This document shows positions 16,027 through 24,315 of a stretch of 38,927 bases of DNA, one piece after another. Source of the DNA: Geothrix sp. (GTDB lineage: Bacteria > Acidobacteriota > Holophagae > Holophagales > Holophagaceae); assembly GCA_030824075.1 (NCBI GenBank), contig JAVBYJ010000027.1, forward strand, positions 1 through 38,927, written 5' to 3'. The position numbers and the translations under genes were made by a program. Below the pieces are notes generated by a model that was not told the DNA's origin, searched no databases, and worked only from the letters and a program-made list of their open reading frames with translations. The first letter of the stretch is position 1. Each line of letters starts with the position of its first letter.

Positions 16027-17574
16027 ATGGTTAACGAGCGGATCACCATCTTCGATACCACCCTTCGCGACGGCGAGCAGTCACCGGGCTGCAGCATGAA
16101 TCTGGATGAGAAACTGCAGATGGCCCGGCAGCTTGAGGCGCTGGGAGTGGATGTCATCGAGGCCGGGTTCCCGGTGGCCTCGGACGATGACTTCGCCGCG
16201 GTTCAGGCCATCTCGCGGACCTGCCGGAAGCCGGTGATCGCCGCCCTCTGCCGCGCCATCCCCCGCGATATCGAGCGGGCCTGGGAGGCCCTTCAGGAGG
16301 CGGCCCATCCGCGCATCCACACCTTCCTGGCCACCTCCGACATCCACCTCGCCTACAAGCTCCAGAAGACCCGCGCCGAGGCGTTGGCGATGATCCGGGA
16401 CGGGGTGCGGCTGGCCAAGTCACTGTGCCAGGATGTGGAGTTCTCCGCGGAGGATGCCACCCGCAGCGATTGGGACTACCTGGTGGAGGTGTTCGCGGTG
16501 GCCATCGACGCGGGTGCCACGGTGCTGAACGTGCCTGACACGGTCGGCTACGCGGTGCCCGACGAATACGCGAAACTCATCACCCATCTCCGCGAACGCG
16601 TACCGGGCATTGCTGGCGTCATCATCAGCGTCCACTGCCACAACGATCTCGGGTTGGCGGTGGCCAATTCCCTGGCGGCCGTCTCCGCGGGGGCGCGGCA
16701 GGTGGAATGCACGGTGAACGGCATCGGCGAGCGCGCCGGGAACGCGGCTCTGGAGGAAGTGGTCATGGCGCTGTCGGTGCGTCGCGATGCGCTGCCCTTC
16801 GCCACGGGCGTGCAGCAGGACGCCATCTACCGCGCCAGCCAGACCCTGGCCAACATCACCGGCATCGAGGTCCAACCCAACAAGGCCATTGTGGGGCGCA
16901 ATGCCTTCGCCCATGAAAGCGGCATTCATCAGCACGGCATGCTGAGTCATCGCTCCACCTACGAGATCATGACGCCCGAATCCGTCGGGGTGCGCCGGAC
17001 CAGCCTGGTGCTTGGCAAGCACTCGGGCCGCCACGCGTTGGCCAAGCGGTTCGAGGAACTTGGCTACCCCCTGGACCGCGCCGAGTTGGAGAAGGCCTAC
17101 AAGCTGTTCACGAAGCTCAGTGACCAAAAGAAGGAGATCTTCGACGAGGATCTGTTGGCCATCGTTCGCGATGGCCTTACCCACGTCCCCGAAACCTATA
17201 AACTGCGGGCACTGCAGGCCACGGCGGGCACGTCGATGTTTGCGACCGCGCTGGTCACCCTTGGCACCGAGGAGGGAGAGCGGACCGAGACGGCCATGGG
17301 AGATGGTCCCGTGAATGCCGTGTTCGGGGCGGTCGACAAGCTCACGGGACTGAAGGGGCGGTTGGTGGATTACCGAGTGCACGCGGTGACCGGCGGAGCG
17401 GACGCCGTGGGCGAGGTGTTCGTCCAGGTGGCATTCGACGATGTGGTCCACAGCGGGAAGGGCGCCAGTACCGACATTGTGGAAGCCAGCGTGCGCGCCT
17501 ACCTCAATGCCACGAACAAAGTCCTCTTCGCGCGCCGGGCCCCTGCGCGGGTCGCTGCGGAAACGAGGTCCTAG
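16027..17574 (+). CDS. leuA: 2-isopropylmalate synthase
   Basis: A 515-residue enzyme that condenses acetyl-CoA and 2-ketoisovalerate, the committed step of leucine synthesis. The HMGL-type TIM barrel starts with [13 protein letters not shown] (metal-binding D10 and catalytic R14), and the metal-binding HCHNDLG is at residues 203-209. [13 protein letters not shown] and [10 protein letters not shown] mark the linker region. The C-terminal ~125 residues are the LeuA dimerisation/leucine-feedback domain ([18 protein letters not shown]). Length is normal for the bacterial LeuA1 group, and no homocitrate or citramalate synthase features stand out. AAGGAG lies 11-12 bases upstream, a rather long spacing. 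Confidence 0.96.
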   Translation: MVNERITIFDTTLRDGEQSPGCSMNLDEKLQMARQLEALGVDVIEAGFPVASDDDFAAVQAISRTCRKPVIAALCRAIPRDIERAWEALQEAAHPRIHTFLATSDIHLAYKLQKTRAEALAMIRDGVRLAKSLCQDVEFSAEDATRSDWDYLVEVFAVAIDAGATVLNVPDTVGYAVPDEYAKLITHLRERVPGIAGVIISVHCHNDLGLAVANSLAAVSAGARQVECTVNGIGERAGNAALEEVVMALSVRRDALPFATGVQQDAIYRASQTLANITGIEVQPNKAIVGRNAFAHESGIHQHGMLSHRSTYEIMTPESVGVRRTSLVLGKHSGRHALAKRFEELGYPLDRAELEKAYKLFTKLSDQKKEIFDEDLLAIVRDGLTHVPETYKLRALQATAGTSMFATALVTLGTEEGERTETAMGDGPVNAVFGAVDKLTGLKGRLVDYRVHAVTGGADAVGEVFVQVAFDDVVHSGKGASTDIVEASVRAYLNATNKVLFARRAPARVAAETRS

Positions 17575-17718
17575 ATGGTGGAAGCCGGGCTTGAATCCAG
17601 GTCAGAAACACCAGGGGAATTGGCTCTGGCCACCTTGGCTGCCGTCCCTTCCCTCCCTGGCCCAGCCGAGGGCCGTGACTCTGGGGATGAGCCGGACCAG
17701 GATCTGTGGGGGGTGTGA
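17575..17718 (+). CDS. possible 47-residue ORF between leuA and leuB
   Basis: An ATG directly abuts the leuA stop (17572-17574) and its frame stays open until two bases before the leuB ATG. It predicts a 47-residue acidic peptide that starts [18 protein letters not shown], with no membrane segment and no recognisable family. GAGGT sits five bases before the ATG. It could be a coupled small protein, a translational bridge to leuB or a chance frame. A weak GGCCC-agccga-GGGCC hairpin lies inside it. Confidence 0.25.
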   Translation: MVEAGLESRSETPGELALATLAAVPSLPGPAEGRDSGDEPDQDLWGV

Positions 17719-17720
17719 AG

Positions 17721-18803
17721 ATGGACGTCCGCATCGCGGTCCTTCCGGGCGACGGCGTGGGCCCCGAGGTCACGGCCGAGGCCGTGGCGTGCCTGGGGGC
17801 CGTGGCGGAAGGCTTCGGCCACCGCTTCGAGTTCCAGGAGGCCTTGATTGGCGGGGCCGCCGTAGACGCCACCGGCGATCCGCTGCCGGAGGCGACCCTG
17901 GCGCTGTGCCGGGCCAGCGCCGCGGTGCTGCTCGGTGCCGTAGGGGGGCCGGCCTGGGACCGCCATCCCAGAAACCAGCGGCCGGAATCGGGCCTCCTGA
18001 GGTTGCGTCAGGCCCTGGGCCTCTATGCCAATCTGCGTCCGGTGGCGGTCCATCCGGCCCTGGAGGACGCCTCGCCCCTGAAGCCCGAAATCGTGCGCGG
18101 GACGGACCTGATGTTCGTGCGGGAACTCTCGGGTGGACTCTACTTTGGCGAGCCTCGCTCCTATTCCGACGAGGCCGCCGTGAACACGCTGCCCTACACG
18201 CGAATGGAGATCACGCGCGTGGCCAAGATGGCCTTCGAGTTGGCGGCCGTTCGCCGGCAGCGGCTTGTGTCCGTGGACAAGGCGAACGTCCTGGAGACCT
18301 CGCGCTTGTGGCGCAAAGTGGTGGACGACCTGGCGCCGACCTACCCGCAGGTCACGCTTCAGCACGCCTACGTGGACAGTTTCGCCATGGCCTTGATCAC
18401 CCGGCCACGGGATTTTGACGTGGTGCTCACGGAGAACCTTTTCGGGGACATCCTCAGCGATGAGGCGGCGGTGTTGGCGGGTTCCCTGGGGCTTCTGCCC
18501 TCGGCGAGTCTGGGCGGTTCCGTGGGCCTTTTTGAACCCATTCATGGGTCCGCGCCGGACATCGCGGGCCAGGATCGCGCCAATCCCATCGGGACCATCC
18601 TTTCGGCCGCCATGCTACTTCGTCACGGCCTGGGACTTGAAGCCGAGGCCGCCGCCGTGGAATCGGCGGTGAACGCCGTGCTCCACGCAGGTCATGGCAC
18701 GGGCGACCTCCAGGGTGCCCGTCATGCCCACGGCACCCGCTCCCTGGGTGCGTTGATCCGCGAGGGGATCCGGTCCTCCGTGGCCGTCGCCCTCCGACAC
18801 TGA
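17721..18803 (+). CDS. leuB: 3-isopropylmalate dehydrogenase
   Basis: A 360-residue enzyme for the NAD-dependent oxidative decarboxylation of 3-isopropylmalate to 2-ketoisocaproate. It starts [20 protein letters not shown]. It has [27 protein letters not shown] and the substrate-binding [26 protein letters not shown] and the metal-binding [30 protein letters not shown] segments follow, with [13 protein letters not shown] near the C-terminus. The ATG at 17721 is preferred to a GTG at 17706 because it places the first strand normally and has a G-rich upstream stretch. It is separated from leuA by 146 bases containing a possible small ORF. Confidence 0.96.
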   Translation: MDVRIAVLPGDGVGPEVTAEAVACLGAVAEGFGHRFEFQEALIGGAAVDATGDPLPEATLALCRASAAVLLGAVGGPAWDRHPRNQRPESGLLRLRQALGLYANLRPVAVHPALEDASPLKPEIVRGTDLMFVRELSGGLYFGEPRSYSDEAAVNTLPYTRMEITRVAKMAFELAAVRRQRLVSVDKANVLETSRLWRKVVDDLAPTYPQVTLQHAYVDSFAMALITRPRDFDVVLTENLFGDILSDEAAVLAGSLGLLPSASLGGSVGLFEPIHGSAPDIAGQDRANPIGTILSAAMLLRHGLGLEAEAAAVESAVNAVLHAGHGTGDLQGARHAHGTRSLGALIREGIRSSVAVALRH

Positions 18804-18819
18804 TTCAGGAGACCTCCAA

Positions 18820-18930
18820 ATGCTTTCCTTTCCCGCCCTCCGCCCCGCCATCACACCCATCGCGGTGGGCGGACTCGTGCGGAACATTCGGCCCGTGGGC
18901 CTCGGCCTGGGGCTGTGGCTGGCGGGCTAG
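18820..18930 (+). CDS. candidate branched-chain amino acid leader peptide
   Basis: A 36-codon ORF, too short for ordinary gene calling, begins 16 bases after leuB with a good AGGAG (18807-18811) eight bases before its ATG. Of 36 residues, 13 are Leu, Ile or Val, with a dense run in the second half: L-V-R-N-I-R-P-V-G-L-G-L-G-L-W-L. It ends 30 bases before a GC-rich terminator-like hairpin that precedes ilvD. This matches the layout of Ilv/Leu leader peptides, whose translation rate on scarce aminoacyl-tRNAs decides between terminator and antiterminator. No other role is suggested. Assignment rests on composition, position and RNA pairing only. Confidence 0.6.
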   Translation: MLSFPALRPAITPIAVGGLVRNIRPVGLGLGLWLAG

Positions 18931-18995
18931 GGGCCACCTGATCGGATCCACACCGACCACGGCCCCGCACCCACCGGCGGGGCCGTTCCCTTTCT
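18909..18995 (+). promoter_or_regulatory. candidate transcription attenuator upstream of ilvD
   Basis: Terminator form: GGCCCCGC (18961-18968) pairs perfectly with GCGGGGCC (18977-18984) around an eight-base loop, followed by GTTCCCTTTCT. Antiterminator form: GGGGCTGTGG (18909-18918), inside the last leader codons, pairs over ten positions (one G-U) with CCACGGCCCC (18957-18966). That would occupy six of the eight bases of the terminator's left arm. A ribosome stalled on upstream Leu/Val/Ile codons would free 18909-18918; one that reached the stop codon would cover it. The U-tract is interrupted by C, so termination strength is uncertain. Confidence 0.58.
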
Positions 18996-19012
18996 GAATC
19001 ATGAGGACTGTC

Positions 19013-20701
19013 ATGACCCCCAAGGATGCACGTTTGAACCGCCACAGCCATGTGATCACCCAGGGGGCCCACCGCGCCCCGGCGCGAGCCATGCTGAAGG
19101 CCATCGGCTTCACGGACGAGGATCTGGCCAAGCCCATCATCGGCATCGCGAACACCTGGACCGAGATCGGCCCCTGCAACTACCACCTGCGGGGCTTGGC
19201 GGAGCGCGTGAAGGCGGGCGTGCGCGCCGCCGGGGGCACCCCCATGGAGTTCTGCACCGTCTCCATCAGTGACGGGATCACCATGGGCACCGAAGGCATG
19301 AAGGCCTCCTTGGTGAGCCGCGAGGTCATCGCGGATTCCGTCGAGCTGGTGGCCCGGGGCAACGCCTTCGACGGCCTGGTCTGCCTCTCGGGCTGCGACA
19401 AGACGAACCCCGGTGTCGCCATGGCCCTGGCCCGTCTGGACATTCCGGGCCTGATCCTCTACGGCGGTTCCACGGCGCCTGGCCAATGCGATGGGAAGGA
19501 CTTGACCGTGCAGGATGTCTTCGAGGCGGTGGGCGCCAACAGCTCGGGCAAGCTCGATGACGCGGGCCTGAAGCGGGTGGAGGACGCGGCCTGTCCCGGT
19601 GCTGGCGCCTGTGGCGGCCAGTTCACGGCCAACACCATGGCCGCGAGCCTGGAACTCATCGGCCTCAGCCCCATGGGTCTCAATGGCATTCCGGCGGAGG
19701 ATCCAAGGAAGGGCGACGCCGCCGAAACCTGTGGGCGCCTGGTGATGGATCTGGTGCGAGACGACGTGCGCCCCAGCGCCATCCTCACCCGGGAGGCGTT
19801 CGAGAACGCCATCGCCGCGGTGGCGGCCACCGGCGGATCCACCAACGCCGTGCTGCACTATCTGGCGCTGGCCCGGGAGGCGGGTGTGCCGCTCACCCTC
19901 GAAGATTTCGACCAGATCAGCGCCCGCACACCGCTGCTGGCGGATCTGAAGCCCGGCGGGCGCTTCACGGCCCCGGATCTGCACGCCGCTGGCGGCATCC
20001 GGCTGGTGGCCAATCGCCTGCTGGCAGGGGGCAAGCTCCACGGCACGGCGGTCACGGTCACCGGCCGCACCTTGGCCGAGGAGCTGGCCTCGGCCCCGGA
20101 AACGCCTGGCCAGCAGGTCGTTCGGCCGGTTTCCAATCCCCTGAAGTCCAGCGGCGGTCTGGTGATCCTGAAGGGCAGCCTGGCCCCGGATGGCTGCGTC
20201 ATCAAGGTGGCGGGCCATGAGCGCCTGCACCACACGGGGCCCGCCCGGGTTTTCGAAACGGAGGATGAGGCCTTTGCCGCGGTGCAGGCTGGGCGCATCG
20301 ACGCGGGCGACGTGGTGGTGATTCGCTACGAGGGCCCCCGGGGCGGCCCTGGCATGCGCGAGATGCTCGGCGTCACGGCGGCTCTGGTGGGCGCCGGTCT
20401 CGGCGAATCCGTCGCGCTGCTCACCGATGGCCGGTTCTCGGGTGCCACCCGCGGCCTGATGGCGGGTCATGTGGCGCCGGAAGCGGCCGTGGGTGGGCCC
20501 ATCGCGTTGGTGCGGGAGGGCGATACGGTGGTGTTCGACATCCCCTCCCGCCGCCTGGATCTCAAGGTGGCCGAGGACGAGCTGACGCGCCGCAAGGCCG
20601 CCTGGACCGCCCCGGCGCCGCGCTACCGCACGGGTGTCTTCGCCAAGTACGCCGCCACGGTGACCAGCGCTGCCGAAGGCGCCATCACGGTCGCCCGGTG
20701 A
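19013..20701 (+). CDS. ilvD: dihydroxy-acid dehydratase
   Basis: A 562-residue iron-sulfur enzyme that converts 2,3-dihydroxy-isovalerate or -methylvalerate to the 2-keto acid. Cluster cysteines are visible in [18 protein letters not shown] and [23 protein letters not shown] and [23 protein letters not shown] are typical. Length and cysteine layout suit the IlvD group and not the longer sugar-acid dehydratases. I prefer the ATG at 19013 ([12 protein letters not shown]) because GAGGA lies five to six bases upstream; the ATG at 19001 has no ribosome site. It is the first structural gene after the candidate attenuator. Confidence 0.96.
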   Translation: MTPKDARLNRHSHVITQGAHRAPARAMLKAIGFTDEDLAKPIIGIANTWTEIGPCNYHLRGLAERVKAGVRAAGGTPMEFCTVSISDGITMGTEGMKASLVSREVIADSVELVARGNAFDGLVCLSGCDKTNPGVAMALARLDIPGLILYGGSTAPGQCDGKDLTVQDVFEAVGANSSGKLDDAGLKRVEDAACPGAGACGGQFTANTMAASLELIGLSPMGLNGIPAEDPRKGDAAETCGRLVMDLVRDDVRPSAILTREAFENAIAAVAATGGSTNAVLHYLALAREAGVPLTLEDFDQISARTPLLADLKPGGRFTAPDLHAAGGIRLVANRLLAGGKLHGTAVTVTGRTLAEELASAPETPGQQVVRPVSNPLKSSGGLVILKGSLAPDGCVIKVAGHERLHHTGPARVFETEDEAFAAVQAGRIDAGDVVVIRYEGPRGGPGMREMLGVTAALVGAGLGESVALLTDGRFSGATRGLMAGHVAPEAAVGGPIALVREGDTVVFDIPSRRLDLKVAEDELTRRKAAWTAPAPRYRTGVFAKYAATVTSAAEGAITVAR

Positions 20702-20712
20702 AGGAGGTCGCC

Positions 20713-22425
20713 ATGTCTCAGACCGGTGCCCAGCTCATCTGGGAAAGCCTGCTTCGCGAAGGCGTGGATACGGTCTTCGGCTACCCCGGTGGCGCCATCC
20801 TGCCGACCTATGACGCCATGGTGGGCTACCCCATCCGGCACGTGCTGGTCCGCCATGAGCAGAGCGCCGTGCATATGGCCGACGGCTATGCCCGGGCCAG
20901 TGGGCGTGTGGGTGTGGTGGTGGCCACCTCCGGTCCCGGCGCCACGAACCTTGTGACGGGTCTGGCCACGGCCATGCTGGACTCCACGCCGCTGGTGGCG
21001 ATCACCGGTCAGGTGGGCTCGGCGCTGCTCGGGACGGACGCCTTTCAGGAAGTGGACATCACGGGCATCACCATCCCGGTGACCAAGCACAACTACCTGG
21101 TGACGCGGGCCGAGGACATCGTTCCCGCCCTCCGCGAAGCCTTCGCCGTGGCCCGCAGTGGTCGGCCCGGCCCGGTGCTGGTGGATATCACCAAGGACGC
21201 CCAGCAGGGCCGGGCGAGGCTGGACTGGGAGGCGGCCCTGCCCCATCGGCACCTGCGCCATCTACCTCCTCCACTCGATCCGGCAGCCTTGGCCCAGGCC
21301 CTCGACCTCATCCGCCATGCCAGGCGGCCCATCATCCTCGCCGGTCACGGCGTCCAGTTGGCCGGGGCCCGGGCGGAGGTGCTGGCGCTCGCCGAGCGTT
21401 CCGACATACCCTTCGCCCTCACCCTGCTGGGCCTGGGTGCGGTACCTGCTACACATCCTCTGAGCCTTGGCATGATGGGCATGCATGGCGAATCCTGGGT
21501 GAACCGCGCCATCCAGGAGGCGGATCTGCTCCTGGCCTTCGGCATGCGCTTCGACGACCGCGTGACCGGAAAGCTCAAGGAGTACGCCCCGCACGCGAAG
21601 AAGCTCCACATCGACATCGACGCCAGCGAGTTGAACAAGAACGTGCCCGTGGACGTGGCCATCGCCGGAGATCTGCTGGAGGTGCTGCGGGCGCTGCTGC
21701 CCGGGGTGCCGGTGGCGGATCGCTCCGGCTGGCTGGACACCATCCGGGAATGGCGCGGCGATTCCGCCGTGCGCGACATCAAGAACCTGCCGGACGACGG
21801 TCATCTCTACGCCGCCCACGTCATGCACGACCTCTGGTGCCTCACCAAGGGCGAGGCGGTGGTGGTGACCGACGTGGGCCAGCACCAGATGTGGGAGGCC
21901 CAGTACTACAAACACGATGGCGAGCGCAGCCTCATCACCAGCGGCGGCGCCGGCACCATGGGCTTCGCGCTGCCCGCCGCCATCGGCGCCAAGATCGCCC
22001 GGCCCGAGGCAGAGGTCTGGGTGGTCGCCGGCGACGGCGGTTTCCAGATGACCTTCGCCGAGCTGATGACGGCGGTGCAGGAGGGCGTGAAGGTGAACAT
22101 CGCGGTGATCAACAATGGTTACCTCGGCATGGTCCGCCAGTGGCAGGCCCTGTTCTACGAGGGCCGCTATGCCGCCACGCCCATCCTGTCGCCGGATTTC
22201 GTGAAGCTGGCAGAGGCCTTCGGCATCCCCGGTCAGCGGGTGGAAACCCGGGTGGAGGTCGCCGCCGCTGTGGCCCGGGCCCGCGAGGCCAAGGGCGCTG
22301 CGCTCATCGAATTCAAGGTTGAGCAGGAGGACAGCGTGTACCCCATGGTGCCGGCAGGCGCGGCGCTCCACGAGATGATCCGGCGACCCAGCGCCCTCGC
22401 CGAAACCGGCTCGGATCCCGTCTGA
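20713..22425 (+). CDS. ilvB: acetolactate synthase large subunit
   Basis: A 570-residue ThDP- and FAD-dependent enzyme that makes 2-acetolactate or 2-aceto-2-hydroxybutyrate. The catalytic Glu lies in VRHEQSAVHMADGYARASG. ATSGPGATNLVTGLATAMLD and the FAD region around FGMRFDDRVTGKL are typical. The ThDP motif runs from GDGGFQMTF to INNGYLGMVRQWQ. AAGGAGG lies six bases before the ATG at 20713, and it begins 11 bases after ilvD. It is followed closely by its regulatory subunit. Confidence 0.96.
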   Translation: MSQTGAQLIWESLLREGVDTVFGYPGGAILPTYDAMVGYPIRHVLVRHEQSAVHMADGYARASGRVGVVVATSGPGATNLVTGLATAMLDSTPLVAITGQVGSALLGTDAFQEVDITGITIPVTKHNYLVTRAEDIVPALREAFAVARSGRPGPVLVDITKDAQQGRARLDWEAALPHRHLRHLPPPLDPAALAQALDLIRHARRPIILAGHGVQLAGARAEVLALAERSDIPFALTLLGLGAVPATHPLSLGMMGMHGESWVNRAIQEADLLLAFGMRFDDRVTGKLKEYAPHAKKLHIDIDASELNKNVPVDVAIAGDLLEVLRALLPGVPVADRSGWLDTIREWRGDSAVRDIKNLPDDGHLYAAHVMHDLWCLTKGEAVVVTDVGQHQMWEAQYYKHDGERSLITSGGAGTMGFALPAAIGAKIARPEAEVWVVAGDGGFQMTFAELMTAVQEGVKVNIAVINNGYLGMVRQWQALFYEGRYAATPILSPDFVKLAEAFGIPGQRVETRVEVAAAVARAREAKGAALIEFKVEQEDSVYPMVPAGAALHEMIRRPSALAETGSDPV

Positions 22426-22436
22426 AAGGAGGTGCC

Positions 22437-22997
22437 ATGCCCCATGTCCCCGCCCCCCATGTCCTGGTCGTCTACACCGATGACGAACCCGGCGTCCTCA
22501 CCCGCGTGGCCTCCCTGATCCGGCGCCGCGGCTTCAACATCCACTCGCTCACGGTGGGGCCCACGGAGCGAACCGGCCTCTCCCGCATGACCATCGTGGT
22601 GGACTCGGATGCGCCCACGGTGCGCCAGGCCGTGGCGCATCTTCGCAAACTCGTGAATGTCCTGGAGGTCCAGCAGCTGGGCGAGGGGCCCATGGTGGTT
22701 CGCGACCTGGTGCTGGTGCGCGTGACGGCGGGGCCGAAGGTGCGCTCGGAGGTGCTCCAGCTGGCCCAGGTGTTTCGCGCCACGGTGGTCGACATCGCCG
22801 AAGACAGTCTCGTCATCGAATGCACCGGCAGCCTCGACAAGATCGATGCGCTGGTGGATGCCATGCGGCCCTTCGGGATCCTCGAACTGGGCCGCACGGG
22901 CGCCGTGGCCATGGCCCGGGGCACCCGCATACCGTCCGCCACCCGCGCGCCGCTGCCCCTGCGCACCGGCTCAGGCCCCGAAGCCATGTCCGTCTAA
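22437..22997 (+). CDS. ilvH: acetolactate synthase small regulatory subunit
   Basis: A 186-residue regulatory subunit with an N-terminal ACT domain (VLVVYTDDEPGVLTRVASLI, then RGFNIHSLTVGPTE and RMTIVVD). The second domain has VRVTAGPKVRSEVLQLAQVF and the ending RPFGILELGRTGAVAMARG. It confers valine feedback control and raises catalytic activity of IlvB. The last ~20 residues are a Pro/Thr/Ser-rich tail. AAGGAGG sits just before the ATG, 11 bases after the ilvB stop. Confidence 0.95.
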   Translation: MPHVPAPHVLVVYTDDEPGVLTRVASLIRRRGFNIHSLTVGPTERTGLSRMTIVVDSDAPTVRQAVAHLRKLVNVLEVQQLGEGPMVVRDLVLVRVTAGPKVRSEVLQLAQVFRATVVDIAEDSLVIECTGSLDKIDALVDAMRPFGILELGRTGAVAMARGTRIPSATRAPLPLRTGSGPEAMSV

Positions 22998-23032
22998 GTG
23001 ACGAGAGGCCAACCATGCTTCATGAAACTGAA

Positions 23033-23123
23033 CACCGCCAAGACGCCAAGACGCCAAGACGCCAAGGAAAGCAGAAGGTCTTTCTTCTGTGCCTTTCTTG
23101 GCGCCCCTGGCGTCTTGGCGGTG
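23033..23123. repeat. palindromic intergenic repeat (CCAAGACG type) before ilvC
   Basis: CACCGCCAAGACGCCA (23033-23048) is perfectly complementary over 16 bases to TGGCGTCTTGGCGGTG (23108-23123). The left arm contains three direct copies of GCCAAGAC plus a partial fourth (23037-23066). The inner segment pairs imperfectly (GCCAAGGAAAGCAGAAG with CTTCTGTGCCTTTCTTGGC), giving one long hairpin. It lies in the 181-base gap between ilvH and ilvC. Similar CGCCAAGACGCCAAG palindromes are scattered in genomes of several phyla. The stem may stabilise or split the ilv mRNA. Confidence 0.75.
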
Positions 23124-23178
23124 ATCCGTTTCTTTGATTTCCAATCCTTCAGCAACCTTTTTCACTCAAGGAGCCACC

Positions 23179-24195
23179 ATGGCCGTCATCCACTACGAAG
23201 CTGACCTCGACCTCATCCGCGCCCGCAAGGTCGCCATCCTCGGCTATGGCTCCCAGGGCCATGCCCACGCCCTCAACCTCCGCGACAGCGGTGTCCATGT
23301 CCGCGTGGGACTGCCGACCGCCTCCCGGTCCAAAGCCAAGGCCGAAGCCCAGGGTCTCACCGTCACGAACCCTGCCGAAGCCGCAGCCTGGGCCGACGTG
23401 ATTATGGTGCTCACGCCGGACACGGGGCAGGGCGAGCTCTACCAGGAGGCCATCGGCCCGAACCTCACGCCGGGCAAGACCCTGATGTTCGCCCACGGCT
23501 TCAACATCCGCTTCGGGTGCATCGAACCCCCCGCCGGGGTGGATGTGAGCCTGGTGGCACCCAAAAGCCCCGGCCACCGCGTGCGGGAGGTCTTCGTGGA
23601 GGGCGGCGGTACCCCGGCCCTGGTGGCGGTCCACCAGGACGCCAGCGGGCAGGCTCTGGCCCTCGCCCTGTCCTATGCGGCCGCCCTCGGCCTCACCCGC
23701 GCGGGGGTGCTGGAAACGACCTTTGCCGAGGAGACGGAAACGGACCTCTTTGGCGAGAAGGCGGTGCTGTGCGGGGGTGCCAGCGCCCTCGTGAAGGCGG
23801 GCTTCGAGACCCTCGTCGAAGCCGGGTATCAGCCTGAGATCGCCTATTTCGAGTGCCTCCACGAGTTGAAGTTGATCGTGGACCTGATGTATCGAGGCGG
23901 TTTGAGCTACATGCGGTATAGCGTGAGCGACACGGCCGAGTACGGCGACTACACGGGCGGGCCCCGCCTCGTCACCGACCAGACCAAGGCGGAGATGAAG
24001 GAGATCCTGAAGGAGATCCAGGACGGTCGGTATGCTGCCGCGTGGATCGAGGAGAACCGCACGGGGCGAACCTGGTTTGAAACGCAACGGGCGGCGGACC
24101 ACGACCATCCCATCGAGCAGGTGGGCCGGAAGCTCCGCCGCATGATGCCCTTCCTGGATCCCGTGGAGACACCCGCTCCTGGGAGCCATCGCTGA
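23179..24195 (+). CDS. ilvC: ketol-acid reductoisomerase (class I)
   Basis: A 338-residue enzyme that isomerises and reduces acetolactate or acetohydroxybutyrate with NADPH. The Rossmann fingerprint is [21 protein letters not shown], followed by [14 protein letters not shown], whose Arg and Ser residues fit NADPH preference. The knotted C-terminal domain has the metal ligands in [17 protein letters not shown] and [24 protein letters not shown] replaces the more common KGPGHxVR. The ATG follows AAGGAG by eight bases. It is the last gene of the leu-ilv run, and I see no clear terminator after it. Confidence 0.96.
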   Translation: MAVIHYEADLDLIRARKVAILGYGSQGHAHALNLRDSGVHVRVGLPTASRSKAKAEAQGLTVTNPAEAAAWADVIMVLTPDTGQGELYQEAIGPNLTPGKTLMFAHGFNIRFGCIEPPAGVDVSLVAPKSPGHRVREVFVEGGGTPALVAVHQDASGQALALALSYAAALGLTRAGVLETTFAEETETDLFGEKAVLCGGASALVKAGFETLVEAGYQPEIAYFECLHELKLIVDLMYRGGLSYMRYSVSDTAEYGDYTGGPRLVTDQTKAEMKEILKEIQDGRYAAAWIEENRTGRTWFETQRAADHDHPIEQVGRKLRRMMPFLDPVETPAPGSHR

Positions 24196-24222
24196 GAAAT
24201 TACCGGGATTAGGAGCCGCTTC

Positions 24223-24255
24223 TTGACCCCGGGTCAAATCATTGATCCCGGTCAA
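24223..24255. promoter_or_regulatory. two adjacent palindromes, candidate operator
   Basis: TTGACCCCGGGTCAA (24223-24237) is a perfect palindrome around a central C. TTGATCCCGGTCAA (24242-24255) is a near copy whose outer TTGA/TCAA arms pair. Their centres are about 18-19 bases apart. They lie in the 120-base gap between ilvC and the flavoprotein gene, 61 bases upstream of the latter's ATG. No T-run follows, so a terminator is unlikely; the shape fits binding by a dimeric repressor. Confidence 0.45.
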
Positions 24256-24315
24256 GGGTCTCTGGCCTCAGAATGACTCTGGCGCTGGAAGGTTTTCCGC
24301 GCCCCGGAGACCAGG

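Noticed and set aside
17650..17700. A second attenuator in front of leuB, using the 47-codon ORF as leader
   Set aside because: The ORF is not enriched in a block of branched-chain codons, and the internal GGCCC/GGGCC hairpin has five pairs and no T-run.
18851..20470. A 539-codon open frame antisense to ilvD
   Set aside because: The plus strand carries an unmistakable IlvD; the antisense frame has no recognisable motif and shadow-type composition.
23037..23066. Tandem 8-base copies considered as a CRISPR-like array
   Set aside because: The units are contiguous without spacers and form one arm of a palindrome; there are no cas genes.
22998..23204. A 68-codon ORF upstream of ilvC, considered as a possible ilvC leader peptide
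   Set aside because: It is formed by the palindromic repeat, has few branched-chain residues in its first half and no clear ribosome site, and overlaps the ilvC start.
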